The translations under genes and the position numbers were made by a program. Shown piece after piece: positions 24,468 to 38,309 of a DNA stretch of 64,000 nt (position 1 is the first letter of the stretch; each line of letters begins with the position of its first letter). The stretch is taken from positions 25,096,430 through 25,160,429 of the forward strand of contig CM022672.1 in the NCBI GenBank assembly GCA_012295275.1, in the 5' to 3' direction. The stretch is from Chrysomallon squamiferum (lineage: Eukaryota; Mollusca; Gastropoda; Neomphalida; Peltospiridae). The notes under the pieces were generated by a model. It saw nothing but the letters and a program-made list of their open reading frames with translations, was not told where the DNA came from and made no database searches.

Positions 24468-24714
24468 CTAAAAATAAATAAACTAAATAAAGAAAGACAG
24501 TCCATTTAAGTCTCGAAACTTAGGATACCAGCCAAAACCGACTGGCTGAAAGCAAACAAGACTTGTATGATCATGCGCAGTAGTAGACCTATACTTATAC
24601 GTATTTTAATATATAGGATACAAGTTTATCGGATACAAATTGTGACGTGCAATAAAAAAAATAAGGAGAAATCTCACGAAAGTAATATTAACATAAACGG
24701 AAGAATAGTGAATT

Positions 24715-25385
24715 CTATACCAGAGACTCCAAAATGAAAGTACCTCCATTCGTTCCGTGACCGAGCTCGTAACTCAGTTTGCTCGTATATCTTACCAATT
24801 TTCCCAACTGAAATTAGTTAAAATACCATGAATCCGTTCCAGCCCCCCCAAACCACCTAATTTTTTTTTGTTACGCGTTTTTAAATAAGAAAAAAATGTA
24901 TTTATAAATGACAAATATTGTAAAAAATACAAAATAAAAGAGATTGTAAAGAAATAAATTGGTTTTGTAAAGTGTGTTTATCTTGGAGATCAAACAAATT
25001 ATTTTTGGCTGGAGTTACAGTTTATCGACTCCTTCTGCTTCAGTATGGTATTATTTATGCTCTTACTGGCTAGCCAAATCGACTACATGCACACCTCGCT
25101 CGTGTTTTTCTACGATTTCATGCTTCTGTTTCTCAGCACTGTCCTTTGCACTCACGATTCAGAAAAGAAAAGAAATAATCCATGGACAGAAAAAAACGCA
25201 AGATGTTTCTGGATGCGAGTGAGATGCTGGATGCTGGCCGGATGTTGTGTTGTTGTTCGTTGCGCCAACTAACGGCTGCGTATCTGAAGCTCGCTCGTAA
25301 CTCGGATTTCGGCTCGCACCTCAAAGCAAAACACATCGACCAAGCGATTGCTCGTAATTCGGAAAACTCGTAAGTCAAGACTATT
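24715..25385. mobile_element. probable pogo/mariner-type non-autonomous element
   Basis: The left part has ATTCGTTCCGTGACCGAGCT, then CGTAACTC and TTGCTCGTATATC. The right end has GCTCGTAATTCGGAAAACTC and then GTAAGTCAAGACT. These CTCGTAA-rich termini match my memory of a widespread pogo-like MITE type. The termini are too diverged for me to score inverted repeats. ORFs here are not convincing. It sits between the signal-peptide exon and the large exon of gene B. Confidence 0.4.
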
Positions 25386-25682
25386 GGAAAATGAGGATAT
25401 ATTTAGATGACAGTATTAAAGCTATTATCTGATATAATTAAACCTATAGTTTCATTTCCTGTTTATATATATACCCAGCAATCTGTGAGCAACTGTTTAG
25501 TGATATTTTTAGAACACAGTTTACAACACATAATAAGAACAAGTGATTATAATTGAACGATTCTTGTAAACTCGGTGTTAAATGCTTTGTTAATCGTACG
25601 CCAACGCAGGCGTACACATCTTCATAAGCAGTTATAATCTTTGTTTCCTTAATAATAACAACAACGAACTTTACTGACTTAC

Positions 25683-25737
25683 TTATGACACTCAAACATA
25701 CGACCAGCTGGCCAAATAAGGTATGAATTTTTTGCAT
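25683..25737 (-). CDS. signal-peptide first exon of gene B
   Basis: An ATG at 25737 opens MQKIHTLFGQLVVCLSVI and runs straight into a GTAAGT donor in phase 1. The Lys/His start followed by a hydrophobic core is typical of a secretory signal peptide. Its phase matches the acceptor of the 24467 exon, giving Asn at the junction. Linkage is inferred from strand, order and phase. Confidence 0.45.
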
Positions 25738-26479
25738 TTTCTCGCCATTTCAGTTCATTTTAATCACCTGTCACATATTAACGTAATGCTTAGCACAATA
25801 TTTTGCGTCATTGATATATGACGTAATCCCGACAGATTCAAAACTTTCGTATTCTTCTAAAAATAAATAATAAAAGGAAATAACATAAATAATAAAATTA
25901 ATTAAGTAGAAAAAGGTTGAAAGAAAGAAATATAACTAGAACAATACAGTATCAATAAAATAGACAAATAAGTAAATAAATAAATAAATAAATGAAAATT
26001 ATTCATGATTCTTTTTTTTTTTTTAAAGCTATTTTTAAGAAGAAAATGTTTTTAAAAAAGAAAATAAATAAAATAAATTTAAAAAACAAAAGAAATAATT
26101 ATATATACAGATGATAATAATAATTTAGTGATCTTGCTAATTAGATTCAAAGTAGGTGGTTTGGCTGGTAAAAGATTTTCCAATTTATTTAGACCAATAA
26201 TAATGTATATACTGTATTTGATCTACTATTATTGTTTAGATTATTTCTGTATTTTTCTGTTGTTACATCAGAAAACCCCCTTTTTTTTCCTTCTTACCTG
26301 TTTTGAAAGTGAGAAAGGCCAATTTTATTGATATAATTTAGTTATTTCTGAAATGTATAGTTAAATTTATTCCCAAAGCAAAACCATTGTAAAATACCAA
26401 TTTAGTGATTCTGTGTAAGTATATTTAACAAATAACGTGACAGTCAGAGTGTAACTAAACTGACTGTTAAACTGAGAGG

Positions 26480-26513
<34 letters not shown>

Positions 26514-27031
26514 TAAACAAACAAAAAACAAAAAAACAAAAATTTATAGAGTAGTTTTCATAAATTAAATAAAATTCTACAGAATTTCCACTGCATTAAA
26601 GGCAGTTGTTAAAAGAAATTACTCCTGCATAAAAAATGCTACTCAGCTACTTGCTGCTTTGGTTTTATTTCATATTTTTTGTAATTTAAAATATTTAAAT
26701 TTAATGGAGATTTCTGATACTAGTCTGGTTACAGATTCTTTTGCTTCTGTAACATCTTTGGGATAGCTATAAAGATCTGTGCTTGTAATAAAACTGTTAT
26801 CAAACAATGAAGAAAACCAAAGTGAGAAAAACACATTAAAACTAAGAACATTCAATAATAAGCAAAAATATATAATTATAACAAATATCTCTGTGAAACT
26901 AGAGATATAAATTTATTGCAACTTTTAAAGGTCCACATGATTTTTTAAATACATATATTACACTGCATGGTAAACATGAGTTATTTGAAAGAGAATTTTA
27001 AAATTTTGTGTCAGAAAGGAATATAAATATT
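25738..27031. other. intergenic stretch and SCFD2 3' end
   Basis: AT-rich DNA. A minus-strand AATAAA (plus TTTATT at 26912-26917) lies about 115 bp past the SCFD2 stop and is the likely poly(A) signal; another is at 26664-26669. (AAT)n lies near 26481. No other gene is seen. Confidence 0.5.
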
Positions 27032-30000
27032 TTAATATTCAGCAGGATTGACATTGTCTTGACAAAACACAGCTTGGAGTATGTTGTTTGGTCGCACCAG
27101 TTGATTACTTCCAATTACAACCTACAAGTAAACAAAAAAGAATTTGATTGCACTTATAAAGGAATAATAACCTGATTATTACACATCTAAAACTATTACA
27201 AAATAACGTGGATATATCAATAGCTGAAAGCTAAGATACTGCATCATTGATAGGCATGGTTATTTTTTTATATTTAGAAGCTGATAGTAATACAGGTCTA
27301 TTCCTTTATCTGAAATATTTGGGATCAGCGGTGTTTCAAATTTCAGAATTTTCAGAAAGCCTGAGAATATAAGTTTAAATAAATTTTCCATTTATATTTC
27401 ATAGGCAGCTTACACTATCTGCTAGATTTTTAATATAATTATTTTGAATAATTCTGTGTATAAAATAAATTTTGTGTATGCAAAACAACCTGAAAACTAT
27501 ATGATATCCCTATTTCTGCTGCTGGGAGAAACATTTTGTTATGTGTCAGTTTTGTAACTTATACCATTTGGTTACCAGTCAGTTTTGTGACATTCCAGTT
27601 TCATGGCAATTACATGTTTATCACTAGACCAATGACAATGACTCCTTAACAAGGTTAACTTCTTATAATAATACAACAAGGGTAAATAACATTGTTTACT
27701 CCTATTTAAGCTTGTAACAATACACTTGAAACTCAGAACCATGCAGTATTATGGGCTGGTAATGAAATGTTCAGTAACAAAATGTTGCTAACAAAACATC
27801 TTACAGCAATTAAAACTGAAATGATCACTAGTGAATAATAACCACTGAATCACCAGCAAAGTCAGAAAATTAGAAAGATAAGATTAATAGTGACTACATT
27901 ATACCTGCATAGGTGTCTTCATTTTGTCAACAACATCATGAATCTGTTTAACTTCAGTTGATGTAATTCCTCCAACAACGTACAGAATGAGCAGTGGGTG
28001 ATCACTGGGTCTCGGTTTGCTTACATTCATAAATAAACTGAAATATATATAATTTCATATAAACATCTACAACAGGCAAAAAAAAACATTAAAAAAAAGA
28101 GAAAAATGTATTGGTGAATTTTATAATATACAAAGAGTTTATTATTATAGAGAAATATTATATAGAATATCGGAGTATTATTATGCTAGTAAAATTATTT
28201 TAGAATGTATTTTGTATTCTCTTTGTAAAATCTCTAATTTAAGTTCTTTTGTTTTTTCTTTCTTTCTTTTTTCTTTACCTTCTTTATTATTATTTTAAAT
28301 TCAAATTTGTTTAAAAAAGCTGCAAATAACAACATCTTCATTTCTGTACAGATACAGAACAATGTTAGATTTTTTTATTTTATTACTATTACTATTGACG
28401 TTATTATTGTTATTCTCTAACTCTCTTAACAAATTTCTTTTGTAAATATCTGGATGAAATAATATATGGAAAGATCTTTTAAAATTATAAGAAAGAAATA
28501 AAAAAAATAAAAAAGAAAACAAAAACTTTACCTAAACCCTGATTTAAGCAAATCTTTTAATCCACTTGATTTGTATTCAACATCAGGCAACTCTGGTTTG
28601 CTTGGGTCTAAAATGGCTTCCACAATTTGTTTCAACAAAGGTTTGTTAGAAGGTGGACTCAATGCACCACCTTTGTCTAAGATGTCCCTAGAAGAAATAA
28701 TTATACACAAGAAACAATATACAGTTTATTCTAAGTTATTATAATTCCATAAAAAGTCAAAAAGAGATTAAAGAAAACAAAAGAAACTTTATATTTAATT
28801 TTTTGATATATTAAAAAAAAAAAAAATTATTGATGTGTTTCAAATCCTTCTACAGATAATCAAAACCTGTTCATTATTTTTGCCTGTCTGAGGTAAGAGA
28901 ACATCTCTCCTTGGACAAAAAATACTAAATGTGTGTGTGTGTGTGTGTGCTTGAATTTATCAGGATAAAATTGAAAATAGCCTAAATCTGGAGTCCTGAG
29001 ATTTGATCTAAGAACTATCTGCTTGTAATGTAAGTGAAATTTTAAATATCTGAAGTTAGTTTTCAATTTGAGATCAGCATTAAGAATCTATTTCAATTTC
29101 ACATAGATTTAAAAACACTGTTACTAAGGTCTTTGATATTCCAGTAATGGCAAACTGACTGAAAGGTAACAACAACAAAGAAAACAAAAACAACATCATA
29201 ATAATAATCACCTGAAATTTTTCATGTCCTTTCGAGCTGATCCAACAGCTTCCAGTTTGGACCAAACATCTTCCACTAAAGTCATAACTATTCCTTTAGT
29301 AACTGTATCACCAACTGCAAATATATATAAACTAAAATGCACCTTAATGTTTTTAAAAAGTATACAAAAATTTCTATTACTTTAAATTTATTTTGAAAAT
29401 AAAATATTATTGACTTTTGCTGCAGAAAAACTCATCTAAATAATCATTTTTTTAGATAACAAATGTTAAAACTAAACCAACACTTTGTTATTTGAAGGAC
29501 AGATTTTGTTGGCTATAGCAACAAATTAGTTCACAGCCGAACACTCAAAAAAACTTTGTACAAAAATAAAATACCCATTAAAACATACTAAAACAAATAA
29601 AATAATAATAATAATAATATTAATGTTAACAATAACAACAACAACAACAACAACAACAATAAATAATAGAAGAAGAAGCAAATTATAACATCTAAAGATG
29701 AAAATTATAATAGAATTTGTTTCTTACCTATGGACTTGATGATGGGAGGAAGCATTTCTTTGTCTCTGATAATAAAATCCACTAACAGTTTCTGAAGAAT
29801 TAAACACATACAGAACAACATTATTATAATAATGCTAATAAAATATTTGATATAAAATGCACAAACAAAACATTGCAGTTATTTATTATTATTATTATTA
29901 TTATTCTTAGAATAATGAAAATTCAGAAAACAGAAAAAAAAATAAAAGAGGTAATCATTTAAAAACTATCTTCTATCACTGAGAAAATGACATTTAATAA

Positions 30001-33000
30001 ATTTATTTACTAAATACTTATTTCCAAAAATTATTATTATTTATTTTAACGTTTACCAAACAATCCAGCAGTATGTAAATCAAACATTTTTTTCTATGCT
30101 AATATTTATCTGTAACAGTTTAAAAGTAAACTATGGTAAGAGGTACATATGTATCCACAAAGTGTTTAACTATATTTAAAGATTTGCAAACTTACTTGTA
30201 TTTTTACACCTTCATCACCACCGTTGCCAATTCCTCCTGATAAAGAATACACGTAGAGAAGAAAACACAGAAAGTCATCCAAACTGTACAATCTGAAACA
30301 TTTACAAATGGCATTTAAATCATCTACAATAGACATTTAATTCATATACAAATGATATTTAATACATTTACTAATGGCATTTAAAACATTTACAACCGAC
30401 ATCTAATATATTTGTAATTGACATTTAATATATTTACAACTGATATTTAACACATTTACAAATGAGATTTATACATTAACAAGTGACTTTTAAAACATTT
30501 TTCCTCTAATAGAAATGTCATTGTATTCACAGTAAGAACCATTAAATAATTCACTGAAAGAAGCATTCTAAAAATCATCTCAAACATTATCTGAAAAAAA
30601 GTATTTTAGGTTCTAAAAACAAAAGGATTACCACAGATATAATGACCCCCAAGAGAAGCTGTTTATTGTCTACCATTATTTTTAAACAACTTTTCTACAC
30701 ACCTGTCTGCTGGAGGTTTCTCAAACTCTGTTCTCATCAAGTCAAGAAGATATGACAAACCAGCAGAGAGGGAGTCATCTTCTTCTCCAATCACCTGTAC
30801 CAGGTTCCTCTCCACACTAACCAGATTTTCATGGCGCTTGCATTCAGGGTGTTTCAGGGCTTGTGTTGTTGCCATAGCAGCCTGAATAATATCTAGGTGT
30901 GGCTGAATTGCCTGGTAATTTCCTCTAAAAAAGGATAAAATTATGATACAGCAAAAGGTCTTGCTTAATTTGTAAGAAATGTATCACTAATGATGTATTT
31001 AAAATAATAAATAGCTCTAAAAAATTTCAAACATTAAATCTGAATTTTTTTTTAGAATAAGCAAAGTTTTGACAGTAGTAATCTAAATGTGCTGAATTCA
31101 TAATAAGACATCATATTAAAAGGCAAGGCTAATGTTAACATGACTTTATACCTCTATAGAAAAAAGTATATTCTTTACATCCATCTTTGGAATTATTATT
31201 ATTATTGTTATTGCTATTATTACATTTCCATCTTTCTTTTCAGTATAATAGCAAGTTTAAAAAAAATCTATCTACTTGAAAAGTGTTAGAGTGCTGTCCA
31301 TCTGATCAACTGTTACTCTTCCAGGTTTTCCTGACAGTTTCAAAGGAAGTTTTTCTAATGATGCTGCCTCGACCAGATGTCTGTTCACATCCATTAAACC
31401 TTCCTGGAAAACAATTATTATTATCAAGTCATGACTACTGTTAAAATAAATAAATAAATAAATTTAATAAAATAAAAAATTAAAATAAAATGTGTTTAAT
31501 TGAAAAAAAGAAGATAATTTATTTAACATTTACTGTTAGACATATTTTATTCATTAAGTTCTGTAAGTGAACATAATTGAAGAAGAAAAAAAAGATTTCC
31601 AGTTTTTGATTTTCTAAATAATATTAATATATTTTATTTAAATAATAATTTGTATATACATTAATGCTACTTTGTTACAGATTTTAAATCTTTTTCTGTT
31701 TTAATTATTATTATTTTTTAACATGGCTGCATTTTTTAATCTTACTTTTAGCTTGGATGTTACTAGGAACTGAATATTTGGCAATTCACCATTACATGTC
31801 ACAGTTCCAGACAAACTTCCTGGCACAATAACTCCTGGACTAGAATTATTGAAAAAAAATATTGTTAATTCTTTTACAGCAATTACATTTGTCTAAAATT
31901 TTCTGAAAATGAAAATGAACATTTTTGTATACACACAAAGCAGTATAAAGCAGGCACTCATGTGTTTATTTTAATCTTGATTAAGCGAACCAAATACAGA
32001 TACAACAAATGTCTTTCACTTAATTAACCATCACTGGAGTGTTAAAAAAAAATAAAAATAACATTTTTATTGCAAATTATCTGTTCTTTCTTGAATAGAA
32101 ATATCTGCTAAATTTAGATATATATTACAGTCAATCTCTGAAACCAGACATTACCTTGAAATATTTAGTCATTTCATGTAATCCCTACAATTTACAGTCA
32201 TTTCATGAAAATGACTGCTTTTTATTACACAAAATGTCTGAATATGGGTCAGGCAATATATTTAACATGACAACATATCACTTTATTATTTAAATTAGTG
32301 TGCAAAAATTACCTGTCAACAGAACACAGAGAAGTCATATCTATTAACACGTCGTTATGGTGACCAGGCAGAACAGGAAGAACACTGGTAATTTTATCAA
32401 GAAGAGTTTCAAACTGATAACTCAAACAACTGGTAACATCTAAAGTCCTGTCTATCAAAACCAAACATGCTCTGTTTGGAGCATTCTGAAATAAATTTAA
32501 TTTTTTTTTTTTTTAATGATTTGCGTTAACAAAACATATCATATTCATAAAATAAGAAAGATAAAACTGTTTAAACATCTTGATCATCGGATCACCTGAT
32601 ATTTAAAGTTTAAGAATACAAATAGTCAGTAGATGCTAATAATGTGCAGTCTAAATGAGGATACAGTTGTAAATATGTGCAGCAGTCATACACAAGCTTT
32701 TTATATTTTATAAAACTTAGTAAAATAAAAGATGTATTTCATGTTGTTAGTTATACTTATTAGTAAAATATTTCAAGCATATTTGCCCTACATTTAAAAA
32801 GGAAAAAAATATATAATAACAAGCCAACAAAACTTGAATGAATGAATGAATGAATAAATGAATTTTTAATGACACCCCAGCATAAATTACATATAGGCTA
32901 TTGGGTGTCAAACCAAAGGTAAATACAACAAAATCGTGATTACTTTATATATAAATATTCAAAAATAAATTAAAACCCTGTGCAAAGACAATGAAAGAGT

Positions 33001-36000
33001 TGTGCAAAAATAAAAATATGACTGCTTTATTTAAATCAAAATTTATAGTAAAAATCTATAACTCTCAAATTTTTTAAAACAAGTTCAAGTTGGAATCAAA
33101 AAGATTCTGGATGTCAAATAGAGGAATGAAAATGACTGATATGAAATCAAACATAAAAAAATATAAAAATATCAAAGTAGGGGTAAACAAGGTGTAAAGA
33201 GCTGAGGAAAAATAAAAATATCACATTTGTTTGAAATTTAAAATTTATTATAAAAAGGAGGTTTTCTTTAAAAAGGTTAGTCCAACAACATTTAACTGTA
33301 CAACAAATGTTATCATGGCAAACTCTCTAATATGAAATCACAGCCCCATATCAAAAACATATTTTGACAAAATAATGTATAAAGGTGTCATGCCATTCAG
33401 TGAAATTAGTTTTTACTGTGCAATAATAATTTTTAACAGTATAAAATCAAACACAAAAATAAAATATAATGAATGAAAAAATTGTAATAATCATCAAAGG
33501 CATATTAGTTAAATATTTTAGTTTGATGTGTTAAATTACTGATAACAACAACTGACAGAAAACACTGACAACTGCAGTCTGATTGTAACTTAACACAGTT
33601 ATGTCCCTTCGTTTAAAACGATCATAAATAAATTGATCATTTTATTTTGTTTTGATTATAAGCAGATTTTATTCAGTTTTTATTTTCACATAGTAGTTTA
33701 TTAACTTAATAGTGTACTGTGTTTTTAAAAGAAATACTTAACACACCTTTGATGATACCTTTCTGATGTTTCAGAAGTAACAAAAATGGCTAAAAACGTG
33801 ATTAGTCAGAAACAAATACTTTTGGCTCCAGATTTATAAAACTTTCAATAAATAAATAGAAAAATGTGTGTAACACTCATAAATTCAAAGCTTTATAAAT
33901 TCCCAACAAAATTAATTTTCACAATTTATTAGAGGCCATAAACAGATTATTATCATAAATATATTTTTCTAATAATTTTTAACATCTCTTAAAATAACTG
34001 GAGAAAAAAAAAAAATTGCCCAAACAAATTCTTTAACATATATATATAAGATATTATTGATTTCAGACTGCTTGAACTATCATATCACAGATAAAGATTC
34101 TGTTTTAATATTTAACTATTTAATCTTTACCTTTCTTCTCAATTTAGCTGGAGGAAAGTTCTCAATTTCTGTAGCAAGCAGGCGACTGGTGTGTCCAACA
34201 CAGTAAACATCTTCCCTTACTTCCAGCTCTGTCATGAGTCCATCTATACTGGCAGCAAACATCTGAATACAATTCACAGAAAATTACTAACTTACAGCAC
34301 AGTATTAAAGGGTATTGAAAACATTAAAAGGATATAAATATACTGACTTTCCTATTTCTCTACTAGTATACCAAGACAAAAAATGTTCATAAAAATTAAT
34401 GTGCTGAAACAAATGAAAATCTATTAAAATAATTAAATATGTTTTATTTCAGATAAATTAAACAAAACCACAGACACCAAAATGTTTTATACTTAAATCT
34501 GCAATGCTTTTCAATGAGTTATGGCATAATGTAATATAAAATATTTTATTTCTGCATAAATATAACCTTCAACTGCATGTGCAATGGTTTCGTCAAATGA
34601 ATGGACTCTATTTCTGCTAGATCTTCAAAAAGCCTCCTTTCCATCTGAAACAAAAGTCTAAATAAATCAATAAACAAAACACAATAATTAAATAAATCAC
34701 CTTAAGGCAACTGCAAGAACATGACATTTATCCGAGAATTATAAACCAAAGATATACATATTTGTATTATTATTATTTTTAGATCAATGAAATACATCAT
34801 TAATATCATTAATGTCAAAGTAAACAAACCTTTCCTTGCCTCCCAGAATTGTACTGCAGTTCAACCCTTTTCACATCAGTCTCCAGTAATGGAAACATTT
34901 CAGAGTATGCTGGTGTCACAAATAATTGAGGACAAATGTTTACAGTAAAGAACGGAATATAAAATACTTCAGCAGTATAGTTCTGAAAAACAATGACAAA
35001 AACTTCTTTACAATATTTAATCCTTGTTCCTAAAAGAGGCTGAAAAGTAAAATCAGATTAAAAATGTTAATTAAGTAAATACACTGGAGAAATAATATGT
35101 AGTTTGATTTTAAATTATATATTGCTGGTCAAATGATATTACTGATCTCAAAATGCACATGCTGTACACAGAGACACACATACTCTGCAAACACACACAC
35201 AAAATTACACATACATGCAAACACATTTATAAAAATAGAAACAAAATACATACAAACATATGTGTATATAGATACACAGAAATATGTACAAACATATGCA
35301 TACATACATACAGGTCAACATACACACAAAAACACATTAACAACAAAACATATATACATACCATATTTCCCATCCATTCTAAGAGTTTATTTTCAAATTT
35401 CTCAAACACTGACTTATCATCTCCTTCAGTGCTTCCAGTCTTTTCAAACAGATGAACTGCCTGACTTACAGCTGTTAGAACAACAATGTACTGAAAACTG
35501 CTTTGTTGTACAATATCTTTTATCACTTCTGCTGTCACACCACTGAGCAAAGAACTAACCAAGAAAACTGCTTTCTTTTGGTCATTTTTCCCACTCTGAA
35601 AATACAAGATATATCATTCTTATTCTATAAAGAGTTTTGTTAATTTATTGTTATATTTGTCACTGCAAGACATTAGACAGCTTTATTTTATGATGAAGTA
35701 TCATTAAGCCTTAATTTATTCAATCATTATCTTACCTTTTGATAGCAGGATGATACATATTTGTAACTTTCTTAAAACAGAAATTAATAAATTATTATAC
35801 AAAACAACTGCATTTAATTATCTAATGCACTATTAATGATTCAAAAATTATTATTATCCTATAAACATTTTGTAGAGGAAATTTTAATTTTTACTGTACA
35901 CACTGGGTTGAATATCAAATGAAGTTATTTACAATTATATGGTCAATGACACGATTAAACTAACCTCAAAAGAAGAAAATTCTCGCACATCATCAGCTCC

Positions 36001-36138
36001 TGCCTGAAGCAAACGCGTCAGACCTCCATGCCAGTGCAGGATTTCAGCACAGGAATTATCAGAGAATACTACAGAATGTTTGACATATTGCGATACTCCT
36101 TTCCATAGAGAATCACTGCACTGTCTTACTGTTTTCAT
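27032..36138 (-). CDS. SCFD2: SCFD2, Sec1 family domain-containing protein 2, 15 exons, 676 aa
   Basis: Exons in transcription order: 36138-35965, 35595-35362, 34982-34830, 34644-34567, 34262-34131, 32485-32313, 31839-31746, 31403-31276, 30924-30703, 30292-30196, 29791-29728, 29314-29212, 28687-28532, 28037-27905 and 27121-27032 (TAA). Every junction is GT-AG, phases are continuous, and the total is 2031 nt. It aligns along its length with vertebrate SCFD2 (684 aa): CAEILHW near the start, AVSQAVHLFEKTG with KLLEWMGNM, NYTAEVFYIPFF, LVLIDRTLDVT with VLPVLPGHHNDV, TTQALKHPE, KPLLKQIVEAILDPSKPELP, SSGLKDLLKSGF, and HPLLILYVVGGITSTEV near the end. SCFD2 is a Sec1/Munc18-type protein expected to act on SNARE-mediated membrane traffic; its exact role is poorly known. 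No frameshift or stop is seen, so the gene looks intact. Start: the only Met with family-like sequence after it. Confidence 0.95.
30297..30500. repeat. diverged 22-bp minisatellite in SCFD2 intron 9
   Basis: About nine units of roughly 22 bp, of the form TTACAAATGATATTTAATACAT, follow one another directly next to the acceptor of exon 10. Units differ by several substitutions each. Confidence 0.75.
32486..34130. other. large SCFD2 intron 5 holding a repeat element
   Basis: A (TGAA)n run at 32835-32861 is followed by a short hairpin: TGACACCC (32870-32877) pairs with GGGTGTCA (32903-32910). This 5' block resembles a dispersed element I associate with mollusc genomes. The rest is AT-rich with no ORF. 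Confidence 0.5.
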
Positions 36139-37168
36139 CTTAGATGTTTATCTTAACAACAAGCTATATTAAAAAAATATATATTAAAATGATCAACTAT
36201 AATATATCATTTATACGATCATCATGTTATAATTTATCACCATAATTCTTTAAAATAGAGTGTTGAAACGGGTTTAGGTACATCGAGATACACCTATAGT
36301 GTGTACGGAAGTTGTCAGCCAGGCATGGAAGGGAAATAATCGAAACTGAAATAAAGGCAGCGAACAATTTCAGCCACTGTGAAAGCCGCGGACGATAGAT
36401 AACTCCAGCGAACAGTTTATCGCACGTCAATTCTTTCAAACAAATAGTTCCCAGTTTAAACTTATCAGATATAAAAATATTCTTAATTATATTTTTTATT
36501 ATAAAATAATGCATATGTGATTCAGAACTTTAGCAAAAATAAAATTTCAGATATTTAATGCAATTTAACTTAAGAAATATCGTGTTTTGTTATATATTAT
36601 TCTGCACTGGATACACTGTTCGTTAGCGTAGTAGCAGCGTTACAGGAAAATCAAATTTATAATATGTTTATTTTGTTGTATTCTTTTCCTGTTTAATAGT
36701 TTATAATTAATCTCATTTTTATAATTTGTATTCTTGTTTCGTACTGATCATTTGTTGTTTTAAACGCCTTCAGTGTTGGTTAATTAATACTGTATAGTAA
36801 ACTTTGAAATATTAATCACCATTTCTAATTTTTTTTCATCCACTTCTGTCATGACAAGCTAATTTGTCTTCTTTTAGATTCGAATCGTTGGTTTTCAAGA
36901 CTGGTTATTAAACGAGATGACAGCAGAAATATGTTACCAATAAAAACCCTGATAAAAAATCAAAGAGTTTCATTTAAATTTAAAGTTATTCCTATTTGAA
37001 ATAGTGTATCATAACTTTATGTCTGGCTACAGAAAATCAAATTCAAAATATTAATGTTATATACTTCTTTAGCAGAAAGTAGAATCTGCAGGCCCAGGCT
37101 TTATTATTATACAAATATATTTAGGGATGGTACTATAAATGGACTATATAAACCACTTAACTGAGATC
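36139..37168. other. 5' flank of SCFD2
   Basis: No ORF of note. The SCFD2 promoter must lie just above 36138, but no TATA or CCAAT box stands out. Confidence 0.35.
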
Positions 37169-37690
37169 TACAGACAGAACTAAATGCTATGACATAACTC
37201 ACTATATGTGGTCTGATCCATAAAAGTAGATTTAGAAAATGCATAGACATTTGCATCACAGGGTTTAGGTCAGTAGGTGGTGTTACTTTCAGTTGTTGTT
37301 AGCAACATTAACCTTCTTTTTACAGACAGAATGAAATGCTGTGACATAAGTCACTGCATGTGGACTAGACCAAAGTAGTGTATACATTTGTGTCATGGCA
37401 CTCAGTTTAAGGACACAAGGGGTTTACTAGGGGGTGTTACTGTAAATCACCATTGCCATCATTCATATTTATTTTACAGACACAACTAAATGCTGTGACA
37501 TAAATCACCTGGTCTAAACCATTGTAGTAAGTAGTCTTAGGAACCACATAGACATTTGTGTAAAAAAACTCAGTTTAAGGTCAGGAGGGGTTTTACTAAG
37601 GTGTGTTACTATAAGTCGTCATTGGCAACATTGATCTTCCTTTTACAAACAGAACTAAAATCAGTAGATGTGCTAAATCCATAGTAGAGG
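37169..37690. repeat. diverged tandem repeat, period about 155 bp, about 3.3 copies
   Basis: The start motif TACAGACAGAACTAAATGCT recurs, with changes, at 37169, 37321, 37475 and 37644. Shared inner blocks are TGACATAA, AGACATTTG, CTCAGTTTAAGG and GTGTTACT. Unit spacing is 152, 154 and 169 bp. Confidence 0.75.
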
Positions 37691-38309
37691 ATAGATTATT
37701 ATTTATTACCTGAATGGATTACAAAAGAAATCATTGTTACATAACATTAGTTTGACACTGATATTGCAGTTATGTTAATCTGTTCTCTTTCTAGGTATGT
37801 TGAAAGTGATTGGCCTCTACTGCACATGAACCTGTTGTAGATGATGTGTCTGTTAAGACAAGTTTTTACAAGGGGTATCTGTATGTGTGTGTGTTATTTT
37901 TTTTTTTTCTAATTTATTTTAGGATATAAATCTAAGACATTTCTCACTAATTGTTATATTAAAACTGCCAATTTACAATATACTATTATAATCTACTATT
38001 TGTTAGCTGTTTTCATCAGCAGATCATATGCATATTCTTTATATTCATATTTGTTTCTCAGGTTTCATTGTTTCTATAGGTGATTTTTTTTATACTGTTA
38101 TAATAAGTTCATTATATTTTTACAGTGTATGAAAAGTGGAAAATGTCAAACATTTCTTGAAATGCCTCATCCAGTTGTTGACCTTTGGATGGGATGACAC
38201 GCTTCTGGTATTTAAATTGAACTTTTATCACTGTTCATATACTTTGTTGTGATGGAAGATAATTTTTGTCAAATCCTGGGTTTTTAAATAATACTGTAAC
38301 AAAACATTT

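Noticed and set aside
35133-35546. A plus-strand Thr/His-rich ORF
   Set aside because: CA-rich repeat in an intron plus the antisense of SCFD2 exon 2.
37169-37690. Regularly spaced repeats considered as a CRISPR array
   Set aside because: Eukaryotic DNA with degenerate 155-bp units that run on without unique spacers.
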